DNA of 64,000 bases from Flavihumibacter fluvii (lineage in GTDB: Bacteria > Bacteroidota > Bacteroidia > Chitinophagales > Chitinophagaceae), in contig NZ_CP092333.1 in the NCBI RefSeq assembly GCF_018595675.2, forward strand, positions 4,302,001-4,366,000, written 5' to 3'. The notes beneath the pieces were generated by a model, which saw nothing but the letters and a program-made list of their open reading frames with translations, was not told the DNA's origin and searched no databases. Below, piece after piece: positions 18,301-27,954 of this stretch (within the stretch, counting starts at the first letter, position 1; each line of letters starts with the position of its first letter). The position numbers and the translations under genes were made by a program.

Positions 18301-18630
18301 AATAAAGGTTTTTGGGTGATCAAAGATTGAAAATTATTGCTTTCTACATGGAGAGGCAAGGGGAGATTTCCCGGGTATGCGATGGTGTTTTACCCGTTAA
18401 GTGTTAAAGCAGTTAAGCAGGGGTGTTAGCTTCTCCATTGTTCGGTAAGTTGGATTAGCGTAACCGTTTTTTGAATTGTTAACTTAAATACCAGAAAATA
18501 AAAAAGCAGCTACAACTTATTGTTATAACTGATTTTTTACTGCTCCCCACTGCCTGAAAATGGGGGGAGCCAAAAGGTTCATCAAATACAAAAGTTCTCT
18601 AATAGAAAACATTTTACTACTTTTACCTAA
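18301..18630. other. Intergenic region upstream of higB, no gene seen
   Basis: These 330 nt hold no convincing ORF. A 7-bp inverted repeat (GCTCCCC at 18542-18548, GGGGAGC at 18564-18570) is present, but no T-tract follows on either strand, so it is not a typical terminator. It could be part of the HigA operator region, which should lie just upstream of higB. Evidence for that is position only. Confidence 0.35.
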
Positions 18631-18942
18631 GTGTTTAACATTATTACAAGAAGAACATTACTGGATTTTTGTAAAAAATACCCCGCTGCAGCAATAGCGC
18701 TGCAGGAGTGGTATCATGAACTGCTAAATTGTGATTTTAAAAACTTTAATGAATTAAAACAGGTATATGGAAATGCAAGCCTGATAGCAGATGACCGGGT
18801 AGTATTTAATATCATGGGTAATAAATACAGGTTGGTGGTACGGATTATATTTGAGTTTAAGGCCATCCAGGTAAAATGGTTTGGTACACACGCCGAATAT
18901 GACAAAATTGATGTTACAACCGTTCAAAACAAGAAAAAATAA
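18631..18942 (+). CDS. higB: HigB-family toxin of a type II toxin-antitoxin system
   Basis: A 103-residue protein starting at GTG (MFNIITRRTLLDFCKKYPAA). 'ALQEWYHELLNCDFKNFNELKQVYGNAS', 'RVVFNIMGNKYRLVVRIIFEF' and 'IQVKWFGTHAEYDKIDV' are hallmarks of the HigB mRNA-interferase family, which cleaves mRNA on the ribosome. The length is the family's usual 95-105. It precedes its antitoxin by 2 nt, the inverted (toxin first) order typical of higBA. The pair is AT-rich and stands alone between GC-rich metabolic genes, which fits horizontal acquisition. Confidence 0.9.
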   Translation: MFNIITRRTLLDFCKKYPAAAIALQEWYHELLNCDFKNFNELKQVYGNASLIADDRVVFNIMGNKYRLVVRIIFEFKAIQVKWFGTHAEYDKIDVTTVQNKKK

Positions 18943-18944
18943 AT

Positions 18945-19301
18945 ATGGAACTTAAAATAATTAAAACCAAAAAGCAGTACCAGGAATATCTTGACTGGGT
19001 TGACAAGCAATTTAATAATCATATTAAACCGAACAGCTCTCAAGGAGAAAAATTACAGGTTGCACTACTACTGATTAAGCAATACGAGGATATACATTAT
19101 CCGGTTCCTTTACCTGATCCTATCGAAGTTATTAAACTGAAAATGCAGGATCTTGGCCTGAAAAATAAAGATTTGGTGGGAAAAGTTGGAAGCAAAGGAT
19201 ATGTATCTGCCCTTCTCAATAAACGGAAGCCGCTTACATTAGAATTAGCAAGATTATTCCATCGGGAATTGAGTATTCCGGCGGATGTATTGTTATCCTG
19301 A
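18945..19301 (+). CDS. higA: HigA-family antitoxin with helix-turn-helix domain
   Basis: A 118-residue protein. The N-terminal part (about 1-60) is helical and should bind the toxin. The C-terminal part is an XRE-type helix-turn-helix (VIKLKMQDLGLKNKDLVGKV, then GSKGYVSALLNKRKPLTLELARLF). HigA proteins neutralise HigB and repress their own operon. It begins 2 nt after the higB stop, so the two are co-translated. It converges on soxG with 77 nt between stops, where no strong terminator is evident. Confidence 0.88.
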   Translation: MELKIIKTKKQYQEYLDWVDKQFNNHIKPNSSQGEKLQVALLLIKQYEDIHYPVPLPDPIEVIKLKMQDLGLKNKDLVGKVGSKGYVSALLNKRKPLTLELARLFHRELSIPADVLLS

Positions 19302-19378
19302 AGCCTTCAATAAGCCTTCCATTTGTGTTCCATAAGTGAATTTGAAGCCCGGCGCAAGCCTAATTAAGGCCGAAAATT

Positions 19379-19945
19379 TTACGCCCACTCCGCCGCCGCG
19401 TCTGCCAGCGCCTTCCACAAGTGCAGAGCAAAAGAACTTCGCACCATGATACGATAATAAAACGGGGCCTTGTGCCACACGATCACCGGTGCCTTCGCCA
19501 TCAGTCCCTGGGAGACACTGCCAACAGGGAAACTTTTTTCCCGGAGATCCTGCTCCCAAAGATGGGCGAGCACTTCCCGAACGGTAGGTCCTTCCAGTTC
19601 AATCGTGGTTCGCTGGCCGCTGACATCCACTACGCTGAAATGATCCTCGCCTTTCATCAGCAGCGGTGCGAGCTGCTTCTCTGCTTCGGGGGATCCTACA
19701 ATAAGCCACCAGTCCGGTGCAAGGCACAGGGCATGGGCTTCAGCTTCACCGGATACTGACACCACCTTGGTTTGGCCTGGCTTCCCCGGCAGGTGCATGC
19801 CCAGCGCTTCAGCAATTGCGGCCTGCGTTGCGCTCCCGGGTGCCACTCGCAGATCGATGGTAGGCAGTCCGGGCAATTCGCGAATCGCCACCGTTGCCAC
19901 GGTTCCTATGTTTATTCCTTGTAGCGGACTTTCTTTCCTGATCAT
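19379..19945 (-). CDS. soxG: Sarcosine oxidase gamma subunit
   Basis: A 188-residue protein, the usual size for SoxG. 'PLQGINIGTVATVAIRELPGLPTIDLRVAPG', 'SGEAEAHALCLAPDWWLIVG', 'VVDVSGQRTTIELEGPTVREVLAHLWEQDLREKSFPVGSV' and 'YYRIMVRSSFALHLWKALADAAAEW' fit the family, which is related to the folate-binding GcvT fold. It is a structural subunit of the heterotetrameric sarcosine oxidase. It is the last gene of the minus-strand betaine operon, beginning 3 nt after the soxA stop. Confidence 0.88.
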   Translation of the reverse strand: MIRKESPLQGINIGTVATVAIRELPGLPTIDLRVAPGSATQAAIAEALGMHLPGKPGQTKVVSVSGEAEAHALCLAPDWWLIVGSPEAEKQLAPLLMKGEDHFSVVDVSGQRTTIELEGPTVREVLAHLWEQDLREKSFPVGSVSQGLMAKAPVIVWHKAPFYYRIMVRSSFALHLWKALADAAAEWA

Positions 19946-19948
19946 ATA

Positions 19949-22624
19949 TTAGTCTCTTCTAAGGTTTTCCTTGTCAATGAATACAGCGTCGCAGATGGTG
20001 GCACGCAGCAGTTTTTTTCCAATCGGCACGGCCACCACTTCACCCATCCGGTTCAGGCCATCGGCCACCAGGGCCAGTGCGAACGCTCGCCCAAGCATCG
20101 GCGAATAGTAGGAACTGGTCACAAAACCGGTATGGGGCGTCTTGCCCTGCTCATCGGGCTGTGCGTTTAGTAAAGTGAGGTATGCGCCCTCCGGAATCAC
20201 TTCATCACCGTCCTCTGGCAGCAGTCCAACCAGCTGCGGTCTTCCCGTTGCCTGCAGGTAGGGTAGCTGTAAGGAGCGCTTTCCGATGAACTCCTTCTTT
20301 TTTGAAACAACCCAGGACATGTTGAGGTCATGCGGCGTTTGCGTGCCGTCGGTATCCTGCCCAACGATAATATACCCCTTTTCCGCCCTCAGCACGTGCA
20401 TGCTCTCTGTGCCATAGGCCGTCAGGTCATAGCGACGTCCAAGCGACCACAATCGTTCCCAGGTATGGCGGGCATAGCCCCATGCCACGTTGATCTCGAA
20501 GGCCAGCTCCCCTGAAAAGGAGATGCGCGCAATGCGCACCGGTATACCATCGATCGTCGCCTCCCGGCTGTGCATGAAGGGAAACGCCTCTTTGGAGAGG
20601 TCAACATCTGTGACCAGTTCCTGCAGGAGCTGCCTGCTTTTCGGACCCACCAGCGCGATAGTCGCAACATGCTCGGTAACCGAGGTGCAATAGACCTTCA
20701 GCTCAGGCCACTCCGTCTGCAGCCACTCTTCCAGCCAGGCCAGCACCCGGGCTGCACCGCCGGTAGTGGTGGTCATCAGGTAATGGTTTTTACCCAGCCG
20801 GGTGGTGACACCGTCGTCAAACACGATGCCGTCTGCCTTGCACATCACGCCGTAACGGCACTGCCCTTCCGGCAATGTCGAGAACATATTCGTATAGATC
20901 CGGTCGAGGAAAACCCCGGCATCCGGACCCTGGATATCAATCTTTCCAAGGGTGGATGCGTCCATCATGGCCACACCCTGCCTGGCTGCCACGCACTCCC
21001 GCCGAACGGCATCTTCCATGCTCTCTCCGGGTTTCGGGAAGTACCAGGGTCGCTTCCATTGCCCCACGTCCTCGAATACCGCCCCGGCTGCGACATGCCA
21101 CTGATGCAGCGGGGTGATGCGGATGGGATCGGATAGCGGTCCGCGTTCCCGTCCGGCTAGCGCAGCGAACGGCACCGGCACATAAGGTGGCCGGAAGGAA
21201 AGGGTCCCCACATCAGCAGGTGATAAATTGTTTAGTTGGCAAAGTGCCCCGATGGTGAGCATACCGCTGGTCTTACCCTGGTCGTGGGCGGTGCCTATGG
21301 TAGTGTATCGTTTGATGTGCTCGATGCTGTGCAATCCTGCCCCAACGGCACGGCGCAGCTCATGCAGCGTTGCATCGCGCTGCAGGTCGATGTATGCATG
21401 CCTGGACTGCTCCTCATCGAGCGCCGGACCGAAGAATACCAATGGATCATCGTCGCCGCCGAAGTCGCCGGCCAGCATGCCGGCAGTTCGGAGCCGGTCG
21501 GTTGACTGGCTGACCAGGAAGGCCGCATGTTCGGCACTCCACTTCGGTTTGATGCCGATATGGGTCGCCAGGTCTACGATCGGGGTCCAGCCCCCGGATA
21601 CGGCCAGCAGGTCGGCCTTTATCTGAAATGTTTCGTTCGTATCGAGGTCACGGATAATGACGCTGTCAAAAGTCCCTGCTGCATTGGAATCAGTGTCGAG
21701 CACGGTGGTGCGGAAGCGGATAGGAATCCCCGCCGCCCTTGCTGCATCTACACTTGGACCTCCGGCCCCGGGTCGCGCATCATAGATGGCTTGTACTGCT
21801 ACGCCGGACTGGTGAAGCCTGAGCGCATCGCGATAACCCTGGTTGTCTGCAGTTGCCACCACGGCAGTTGAAAAGACCCGCACGCCATGTACCGCAACAT
21901 AGGTCGCTGCCGCATGGGAGAGCATAATGCCGGGACGGTCGTTATTGGCAAAGATCAACGGGCGCTGGAACGCCCCTGGTGCCAACACCACCCGATCGGC
22001 GCGGATATGCCAGACCCGGATGCGCGCACGGCTATCCGGCGCGGCATTCCCCAGGTGGTCGCTTCGCCGCTCAATGGCCACAATATAATTCTGGTCGTAC
22101 AGGCCAATTGCCGTACACCGGCACAGGTAAGTGAGGTTTTTATGCGCGAGAACATCCCGCAGGGCAGGGGGTAATTCGAGTCCAAGGTGCCGGAGATGAC
22201 CGCCTGGTCCCGGCTGGTCGTCGATCAGCAGCACCTCATGGCCTTCTCGCAGGAGCTCATCCGCTGCTTTAAGTCCGGCAAGACCCGCCCCGACCACCAG
22301 TGCATCCACATAGCGGTTGGTCTTGTCGTAGCGGGCTTCTTCGGGAAGGTCTGGCAGTGCACCGATGCCCGTAAGGCTGCGTGCAGCTAGCCCGTCTGCC
22401 ACTTCAATCACCGTAGCCGGAAGCATCGATTCCTGGGTACCTGATACCAGCTGGACTATTGCATTGGGTTCCTCAACACCCAATCCGACGATACCGCGTG
22501 GACGGCCATGGTAGGTGCTGTTGGTGATGGACAGCAGGCCGCTGCGCAACAAGGCTGCTGCCATGGGTTCTCCATGATGCCCCTTATAAGGCTTGTCATC
22601 AAAACTGAATGTAACTTCGCTCAT
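19949..22624 (-). CDS. soxA: Sarcosine oxidase alpha subunit
   Basis: An 891-residue protein, somewhat shorter than the roughly 960-1000 of many SoxA. Residues 1-90 are the ferredoxin-like N-terminal domain (HGRPRGIVGLGVEEPNAIVQ). About 105-420 is the NAD-binding Rossmann domain (DALVVGAGLAGLKAADELL). From about 540 the GcvT-like folate-binding domain follows (GVAMMDASTLGKIDIQGPDA), with the GcvT C-terminal barrel at the end (TPHTGFVTSSYYSPMLGRAF). In the complex it accepts the one-carbon unit from sarcosine onto tetrahydrofolate. Its ATG overlaps the soxD stop by four bases. The gene is strongly G+C-rich. Confidence 0.93.
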   Translation of the reverse strand: MSEVTFSFDDKPYKGHHGEPMAAALLRSGLLSITNSTYHGRPRGIVGLGVEEPNAIVQLVSGTQESMLPATVIEVADGLAARSLTGIGALPDLPEEARYDKTNRYVDALVVGAGLAGLKAADELLREGHEVLLIDDQPGPGGHLRHLGLELPPALRDVLAHKNLTYLCRCTAIGLYDQNYIVAIERRSDHLGNAAPDSRARIRVWHIRADRVVLAPGAFQRPLIFANNDRPGIMLSHAAATYVAVHGVRVFSTAVVATADNQGYRDALRLHQSGVAVQAIYDARPGAGGPSVDAARAAGIPIRFRTTVLDTDSNAAGTFDSVIIRDLDTNETFQIKADLLAVSGGWTPIVDLATHIGIKPKWSAEHAAFLVSQSTDRLRTAGMLAGDFGGDDDPLVFFGPALDEEQSRHAYIDLQRDATLHELRRAVGAGLHSIEHIKRYTTIGTAHDQGKTSGMLTIGALCQLNNLSPADVGTLSFRPPYVPVPFAALAGRERGPLSDPIRITPLHQWHVAAGAVFEDVGQWKRPWYFPKPGESMEDAVRRECVAARQGVAMMDASTLGKIDIQGPDAGVFLDRIYTNMFSTLPEGQCRYGVMCKADGIVFDDGVTTRLGKNHYLMTTTTGGAARVLAWLEEWLQTEWPELKVYCTSVTEHVATIALVGPKSRQLLQELVTDVDLSKEAFPFMHSREATIDGIPVRIARISFSGELAFEINVAWGYARHTWERLWSLGRRYDLTAYGTESMHVLRAEKGYIIVGQDTDGTQTPHDLNMSWVVSKKKEFIGKRSLQLPYLQATGRPQLVGLLPEDGDEVIPEGAYLTLLNAQPDEQGKTPHTGFVTSSYYSPMLGRAFALALVADGLNRMGEVVAVPIGKKLLRATICDAVFIDKENLRRD

Positions 22625-22926
22625 ACCCTCGGGCCCTCCTGCCCAATGTTACCGGGCGCTTTTGGTGCTGTGGTGAAGGGGAGCCATGCCGGCCCGATCT
22701 CATGGGTGATGGTATTGCGCCATAGGTTGAACCAACGGCCACATCCGGCGAAATGCACCCATCGCTCAGCAAGCCAGCCCTTTGGGTTGGCACGGATGTG
22801 CAGGTATTTCGCCCATTCGCTGTCGGTCAGCGCATTGGGCTCCGGGTAAGCTACCCCGGCCTCAGCGCCGTAATGAAACTCGGTTTCGTTACGCAGTCCA
22901 CAATGTGGACAAGGTATATACAACAT
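22621..22926 (-). CDS. soxD: Sarcosine oxidase delta subunit
   Basis: A 101-residue protein with the SoxD zinc site: CPHCG (residues 6-10), 'NPKGWLAERWVHFAGCGRWFNLWRNT' with His and Cys ligands near 58 and 62. 'EFHYGAEAGVAYP' is also conserved. The subunit is structural and binds zinc. The stop overlaps the soxA start (22621-22624), and its own start lies 11 nt after soxB, so the order soxB-soxD-soxA-soxG is the canonical one. Confidence 0.92.
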   Translation of the reverse strand: MLYIPCPHCGLRNETEFHYGAEAGVAYPEPNALTDSEWAKYLHIRANPKGWLAERWVHFAGCGRWFNLWRNTITHEIGPAWLPFTTAPKAPGNIGQEGPRV

Positions 22927-22937
22927 ACTATAATTTT

Positions 22938-24197
22938 TTAGTGGGCAACGCCGGCGGCGCCATGTTCGTCGATAAGATGCCCTGTCACGAAGCGGTCGAG
23001 CGCGAAGGGCCGGTTTAATTCATGCGGGGTGCCGTGCGCCATCGTGTGGGCCATCACCCAGCCCGAACCGGGCGTGGCCTTGAAACCGCCTGTTCCCCAA
23101 CCGGTGTTGATAAACAGGTTCTCGACGGGTGTGAGGCCGATTATGGGCGAGGCGTCTGGTGCAATGTCCACGATCCCGCCCCAGGTCCGCAGCACCTGCG
23201 CACGGGCGAAGATGGGAAACAGTTCCAGCGCCGCCGCCATCTGGTGTTCAATCACATGGAAGCCACCCCGCTGGGAGTAGGAGTTAAAGGCATCGGTGCC
23301 TGCCCCCATAACCAGCTCACCCTTGTGGGCCTGGCTCACATACACATGCACAGCGCCACTCATCACCACGGTATTCAGCACCTGTTCTAAGAGCGGACTG
23401 ACCAGTGCCTGCAAGGGCCGGCTCTGGATGGGTATGGAAAATCCGGCGAGTTCGGCCAGCAGCGAGGAATGACCGGCTGCCACGAGTCCCACCTTGCCGG
23501 CAGCGATGCTGCCCTGGCTGGTGTGCACGCCATGTACTGTATTGTTCCTGATGTCAAAGCCCGTTACTTCGGTGCCCTGGATAATATCCACCCCAAGGTC
23601 GCTTGCTGCCTTCGCAAAACCCCAGGCCACCCAGTCGTGCTTGGCAATGCCGCCCCGCGGCTGGTAGGTGGCACCATGCACCGGGTACCGCACATCTTCG
23701 CTGATATTGATAATTGGCACCAGCTTCTTCACCTCTGCCGGCGTAAGCCACTCACTGTCGATGGCATTGAGGGCATTTGCATATAAATTCCGCTTTTTCG
23801 AGCGTACATCACTGACTGAATGTGCAAGGGTCAGCACGCCACGCTGGCTGAAGAACATTTCATAGCCGAGGTCTTCCTCCAGCGTCTCCCATAATTTCAG
23901 GGAGTGCTCGTAGATGCCCGCCGACTCATCCCACAGGTAATTCGAGCGGATGATGGTGGTGTTGCGGGCCGTGTTGCCGCCTGCGAGCCAGCCTTTCTCC
24001 ACCACGGCAATGTTGGTCATGCCATGGTTTTTGGCCAGGTAATAGGCGGTTGCCAGTCCATGACCGCCACCGCCCACGATTATCGCATCGTAGGCTTTCT
24101 TCGGCTTCACCGACTTCCAGAGCTGCGGTGGCTGTTCCGGTAGAGGCGCCGCCCGCCTTCGCCCGATCGTGCCGGGGGATAATGTATCGTTCATCAT
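22938..24197 (-). CDS. soxB: Sarcosine oxidase beta subunit
   Basis: A 419-residue flavoprotein. '[20 protein letters not shown]' (about 36-55) is the FAD-binding Rossmann motif. '[20 protein letters not shown]' holds the His (about 187) in the position expected for covalent FMN attachment in heterotetrameric sarcosine oxidases (inference from alignment by eye). '[20 protein letters not shown]' is the conserved C-terminal flavin motif. It oxidises sarcosine to glycine, and electrons pass to oxygen giving hydrogen peroxide. Its start overlaps the upstream dimethylglycine oxidase stop by four bases (24194-24197). Confidence 0.93.
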   Translation of the reverse strand: MMNDTLSPGTIGRRRAAPLPEQPPQLWKSVKPKKAYDAIIVGGGGHGLATAYYLAKNHGMTNIAVVEKGWLAGGNTARNTTIIRSNYLWDESAGIYEHSLKLWETLEEDLGYEMFFSQRGVLTLAHSVSDVRSKKRNLYANALNAIDSEWLTPAEVKKLVPIINISEDVRYPVHGATYQPRGGIAKHDWVAWGFAKAASDLGVDIIQGTEVTGFDIRNNTVHGVHTSQGSIAAGKVGLVAAGHSSLLAELAGFSIPIQSRPLQALVSPLLEQVLNTVVMSGAVHVYVSQAHKGELVMGAGTDAFNSYSQRGGFHVIEHQMAAALELFPIFARAQVLRTWGGIVDIAPDASPIIGLTPVENLFINTGWGTGGFKATPGSGWVMAHTMAHGTPHELNRPFALDRFVTGHLIDEHGAAGVAH

Positions 24198-26617
24198 GAT
24201 TTTAATCTTGTCATTTGTGGATCGTACTGTGGATCCTGTCCTACGGTGGCCGGGTAATCCCGGTCGAAATATCGTATCGTGAGGCCGGTACCCTGCGCGC
24301 TCAATGCTGCGGGTACCCAGGCATAGGCGAGTGGTTTACCAATGGTATGGCCGAAGTAGGCGCTGGTCACATAACCCACCACCTTTCCTTCGTGAAGCAC
24401 AGGCTCCTTGCCCAGCACCACCTGCCCGGGATTATCCAGCACCAGGCAGACCAGTTTCCTGCCCAGGGCTGCCGGATCAATGGCCTGGAAGGCTTCAGCC
24501 CCTATATAGCCACCGCCCTTGCGCACTGCAAAGGACAGTCCCGCTTCATGGGGATTGTGCTCACTGTTCATATCTGCCCCATAACTTCGATAGCCTTTTT
24601 CCAGGCGCATGGAGTTGAAAGCGCCGCGGCCGGCGGCAATGAGCCCGTAGTGCTGCCCTGCCGCCCATAGCGTATCCCACAGTTTCAGTGCAAAGTCAGC
24701 GGTAGTGTAGATTTCATAGCCCAGCTCACCCACATAGGAGAGCCGGCACAACATCACCGGCACATGGCCCAGATAGGTGCTTTTTAGCTTGAAGTAGCCG
24801 AGTGCCTCGTTGCCCAGGTCATCCAGGGTCAAAGACTGGGCGAGTTCCCTTGCCTTGGGTCCGAAAAGCCCCAGCGCAACGGTGCCGGCGGTGATATCGC
24901 GCACATGCACGGTATCCGGGGCGGACTGCCTCAGGTAATGGATATCGGTATTGCTGTTTACACCTATGAAAAAGTCGCGCTCGCTGCGGCGCATTACCGT
25001 GATATCGCTCATAATGCCGGCCTTTTCATTCAGCAACAGGCAATAGGTGATGGTACCATTCTTCTTGCGCAGGTTACCGGTTGTCATGCGCTCCAGGAAC
25101 TCCAGGGCACCCTTACCGGTCACCTCGATGCGTTTCAGGGTGGTGATATCGAAGAGCCCAACACCTTCCCGCACTGCGCGGGCCTCGGCGCCAACGATAG
25201 GCGACCAGAATTGGGCAGCCCAGGCATCACGGGCCGGACTACCATACTTTTCAATCAATCCGGTATTGGCTGCATACCATTGCGGTCGCTCAAAACCGGC
25301 AGCTTCCAGGAAGAAGCCCCCGAGTTCCTGCTGGCGCGGGTAAAATCCGGTCGTGCGGATGGGTCTTGGCGACTCCATGGGCTGCAGCGGGTGCAGCAGG
25401 TCGTACACCTCAACGAAATTCTGTGCACCCCGTTCTTCAATATGTTGTGCACCCAACTGGTGGGTTTCAAACCGGTTCACATCGCATTCATGCACGGCCA
25501 GTGACGGATGGCCATTCACGATCCACTCGGCCATCGCGCGGGCCACACCAGCTCCATGGGTGATCCATACGGCCTCTGCCACCCAAAAGCCCTTCAACCC
25601 ACTCCATTCACCCATCAGGGGGAAATTGTCTACGGTGAAGGAAAATAAACCATTCATCGATTCTACGATTTCGGCCTGCTTCAGTGCTGGAATGACTTCG
25701 GCTGAAAGCTCCATGGCCCCTTTCCAATCCTCGGGCGTGAAGGGTACCTGGCTCGGCATTAGTCCAGCAGGCTCGCCGGGCAAAATGTTCTCCGCCTTAA
25801 CAGGAAGTGGCTTGTGGCCATACCAGCCTACCGCGAGACTCTGTCCCCGCTGCTTAAAATAAAGGTCAGAACCCTGGTGCCGGAGCACGGGCAATTCTGC
25901 TTCAGTAGTATAAGTGGCCAGTTCGGCCATAGGCGCTGTATAGCAAAGCTGGTGGGCCAATGGCTGTATGGCCTTCGACATACCCACCATCGCGCCGATC
26001 TTCGGTCCCCAGATGCCGGCGCAGGAAACAACAATATCTGCCGGGAATAATCCTTGTGTCGTTTGCACCCCGGTTACGCGGCCCTCGCCCTGGTCGATGG
26101 CCAGCACCTCGCAGTCGGAAACAAATCGGGCACCCCGACTGATCGCCCGCTTGCCCATCACTTCATCTGCCCGTATCGCCCGGGCGATACCGTCATCGGG
26201 CACGTATAATGCGCCCAGTATTTTATCGGCAGCAAGTAGCGGATGCACTTTCAAGGCTTCCTCCGGGGACAACACCCGGGCATCAATGCCGGCGCTTAGT
26301 GCCAGTCCGGCCCGCCGGTGTAACTCCGCCAGGCGATCCGGCGCTGTGGCCAGCTCCAGGCTGCCCACCTTCAGGAAACAGCGCTCGCCGCTATGTTCCA
26401 GGCTATATAATTTCTCTACGGTCTGTCGGGCGAACTGCGCCATGGTGCGTGATCCATTGGTCTGGAATACAACGCCTGGCGCGTGTGAGGTGGAGCCGCC
26501 GGGCTTCCAGAGCGGGCCTTTTTCCAGCACCACTACATCACAATATCCACGTTCAGTGAGCTCGTCGGCCAGGGAGCAGCCTACGATGCCGGCTCCAATA
26601 ATTACAATCTTTGGCAT
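24194..26617 (-). CDS. Dimethylglycine oxidase/dehydrogenase-like flavoprotein
   Basis: An 807-residue two-domain enzyme that closely follows the Arthrobacter-type dimethylglycine oxidase throughout. The FAD domain starts '[19 protein letters not shown]'. '[20 protein letters not shown]' (about 39-58) holds the His that carries the covalent flavin in relatives. '[22 protein letters not shown]' and '[14 protein letters not shown]' are also typical. From about residue 470 the GcvT-like folate-binding half follows ([20 protein letters not shown]), ending '[20 protein letters not shown]'. It demethylates dimethylglycine to sarcosine and may load the carbon on folate. It overlaps the Rieske stop by one base (TAATG) and soxB by four. 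Sarcosine dehydrogenase is the alternative, but soxBDAG already provides that activity. Confidence 0.9.
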   Translation of the reverse strand: MPKIVIIGAGIVGCSLADELTERGYCDVVVLEKGPLWKPGGSTSHAPGVVFQTNGSRTMAQFARQTVEKLYSLEHSGERCFLKVGSLELATAPDRLAELHRRAGLALSAGIDARVLSPEEALKVHPLLAADKILGALYVPDDGIARAIRADEVMGKRAISRGARFVSDCEVLAIDQGEGRVTGVQTTQGLFPADIVVSCAGIWGPKIGAMVGMSKAIQPLAHQLCYTAPMAELATYTTEAELPVLRHQGSDLYFKQRGQSLAVGWYGHKPLPVKAENILPGEPAGLMPSQVPFTPEDWKGAMELSAEVIPALKQAEIVESMNGLFSFTVDNFPLMGEWSGLKGFWVAEAVWITHGAGVARAMAEWIVNGHPSLAVHECDVNRFETHQLGAQHIEERGAQNFVEVYDLLHPLQPMESPRPIRTTGFYPRQQELGGFFLEAAGFERPQWYAANTGLIEKYGSPARDAWAAQFWSPIVGAEARAVREGVGLFDITTLKRIEVTGKGALEFLERMTTGNLRKKNGTITYCLLLNEKAGIMSDITVMRRSERDFFIGVNSNTDIHYLRQSAPDTVHVRDITAGTVALGLFGPKARELAQSLTLDDLGNEALGYFKLKSTYLGHVPVMLCRLSYVGELGYEIYTTADFALKLWDTLWAAGQHYGLIAAGRGAFNSMRLEKGYRSYGADMNSEHNPHEAGLSFAVRKGGGYIGAEAFQAIDPAALGRKLVCLVLDNPGQVVLGKEPVLHEGKVVGYVTSAYFGHTIGKPLAYAWVPAALSAQGTGLTIRYFDRDYPATVGQDPQYDPQMTRLKS

Positions 26618-27831
26618 TAGTGCGCCGGTGTTAGGGTGAGTTGATCTTTATACCAGGACAGGAACTGCTTCACGAGGTACTCCTCGTCGGCCAATGGACC
26701 CGGCAGGTAGCCACCGGAGCAGATGCCGCGGTAAGCGCCTTCTGCCAGTCGTTGGTCCTGGGCATTGGTCTGGGTCCAGACCATGGTGAGGTCGTCAACA
26801 TTATAGTCAACGCCTTCCACTGCGTCGGCGGCAACGAGCCACTTGGTCCGCACCAGCGTGCGGTCCACCGATAGCGGGAAGACTGCGAAGGTCACAATAT
26901 GGTCGCTCAGGAAATGGTTCCAGGAATTCGGATGGGTCCATAAAGAAAGTCCGCTGCCTTCCGGCCTTTGTAATTTGCCGAGCAGCTTTTTGCAGGCATG
27001 TTCGGGCTTCAGGGTATGCGAGATGCACTGGTTGGCCAGCGGCAGCCGCACGGTGCGGAACCAGAGGCCATCGGGGAACTCCTGCAATTCGTAAGGAAGG
27101 TCCAGGCTTTCCCACTCCCTTTCCTTTTGCTGCAGCGCTTCCTGGAAGCGGCGCTCATCGGCCTGGATATTATCTTTATCTAGCCCCTTGCCAAATCCGG
27201 AGCTGTACAGCGGCACCAGCAGTTCCGGGTGGTTGCTGTTGCAATGCAGGCACTCCCGGTTATTCTCGATCACCAGCTTCCAGTTGGCGGCTTCTATGAT
27301 ATCTTTCTGGCAGGCTATTTTGGTGGCGGGCAGGTCGTATGGCGCGAGATAAGGCGACAACCGGTTGCGCACGTCTTCAATATCGGCAGGTGCGGGCGAG
27401 TTCAGGCAAACATAGATCAGGCCACCGATCACCGCAACGTTGATGGGATTCAGTCCGTAGTCTTCCTTGTTAAACCCGGGATCCATGCCACGGGCAACCT
27501 TCAACTTTCCGTCAAGCGCATAAGCCCAGTTGTGATACGGACAAATCAGTCGCTTACAATTTCCTTTCTCACCACTCACCAGTTCATGGCCACGGTGCCG
27601 GCAGGTATTGTAAAATCCATGGATCACACCGCTTTCATTCCGTTGCAGGAAAAAGGACCGCGTGCCAAGTTTCAAGGCCACATAATCGCCCGCTTTCGGA
27701 AGGTCCGCTTCACAGGCCACATAGATCCATTTGCTGTAAAAAATCCGCTCCAGCTCCTCCTCAAATATCTCAGGGCTTGTATAGTATTGCGCTGGTAGTG
27801 TAAGGTTCTCATCAATTCCGTCAATGGACAT
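26617..27831 (-). CDS. gbcA: Rieske oxygenase, probable glycine betaine demethylase large subunit
   Basis: A 404-residue ring-hydroxylating-type oxygenase. The Rieske motif is C77-x-H79-x17-C97-x2-H100 (within NTCRHRGHEL and LICPYHNWAY). The mononuclear iron site shows 'NWKLVIENNRECLHCNSNHPEL' split over residues 183-204, with His196 and His201 as ligands. Context makes glycine betaine the likely substrate: it is first in an operon that processes dimethylglycine and sarcosine, and it is divergent from choline-oxidising genes. Stachydrine or carnitine-type amines are alternatives. The usual electron-donating reductase (GbcB type) is absent nearby, so another reductase must serve it. Confidence 0.82.
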   Translation of the reverse strand: MSIDGIDENLTLPAQYYTSPEIFEEELERIFYSKWIYVACEADLPKAGDYVALKLGTRSFFLQRNESGVIHGFYNTCRHRGHELVSGEKGNCKRLICPYHNWAYALDGKLKVARGMDPGFNKEDYGLNPINVAVIGGLIYVCLNSPAPADIEDVRNRLSPYLAPYDLPATKIACQKDIIEAANWKLVIENNRECLHCNSNHPELLVPLYSSGFGKGLDKDNIQADERRFQEALQQKEREWESLDLPYELQEFPDGLWFRTVRLPLANQCISHTLKPEHACKKLLGKLQRPEGSGLSLWTHPNSWNHFLSDHIVTFAVFPLSVDRTLVRTKWLVAADAVEGVDYNVDDLTMVWTQTNAQDQRLAEGAYRGICSGGYLPGPLADEEYLVKQFLSWYKDQLTLTPAH

Positions 27832-27954
27832 GGTGATATCTTTTGTAATTTGGGATCAGATACAAAAACTAAACTAAAAGTTACAATAACTAAACTAATT
27901 TAAAGGTAAGATTGCTAGTCAAAATTAAGTAACACAAATAACATGTAAGTAAAT
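27832..27954. promoter_or_regulatory. Divergent promoter region of the choline/betaine locus
   Basis: This 123-nt AT-rich region lies between the ATGs of the Rieske gene (minus) and the permease gene (plus) and must drive both arms. It contains an exact direct repeat AACTAAACTAA at 27867-27877 and 27888-27898, 21 bp apart, i.e. two helical turns on the same face of DNA. That suggests an operator for a dimeric or tandem-binding regulator. No regulator gene is present in the cluster. The repeat is seen directly; its role is inference. Confidence 0.5.

Noticed and set aside
18542-18570. GC-rich hairpin upstream of higB as a terminator
   Set aside because: No T-tract follows the stem on either strand.
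25968-26639. Open frame of 223 codons antisense to the dimethylglycine oxidase gene
   Set aside because: Same G+C effect; composition rich in Ser/Pro/Arg without domain pattern, whereas the minus strand matches a known enzyme end to end.
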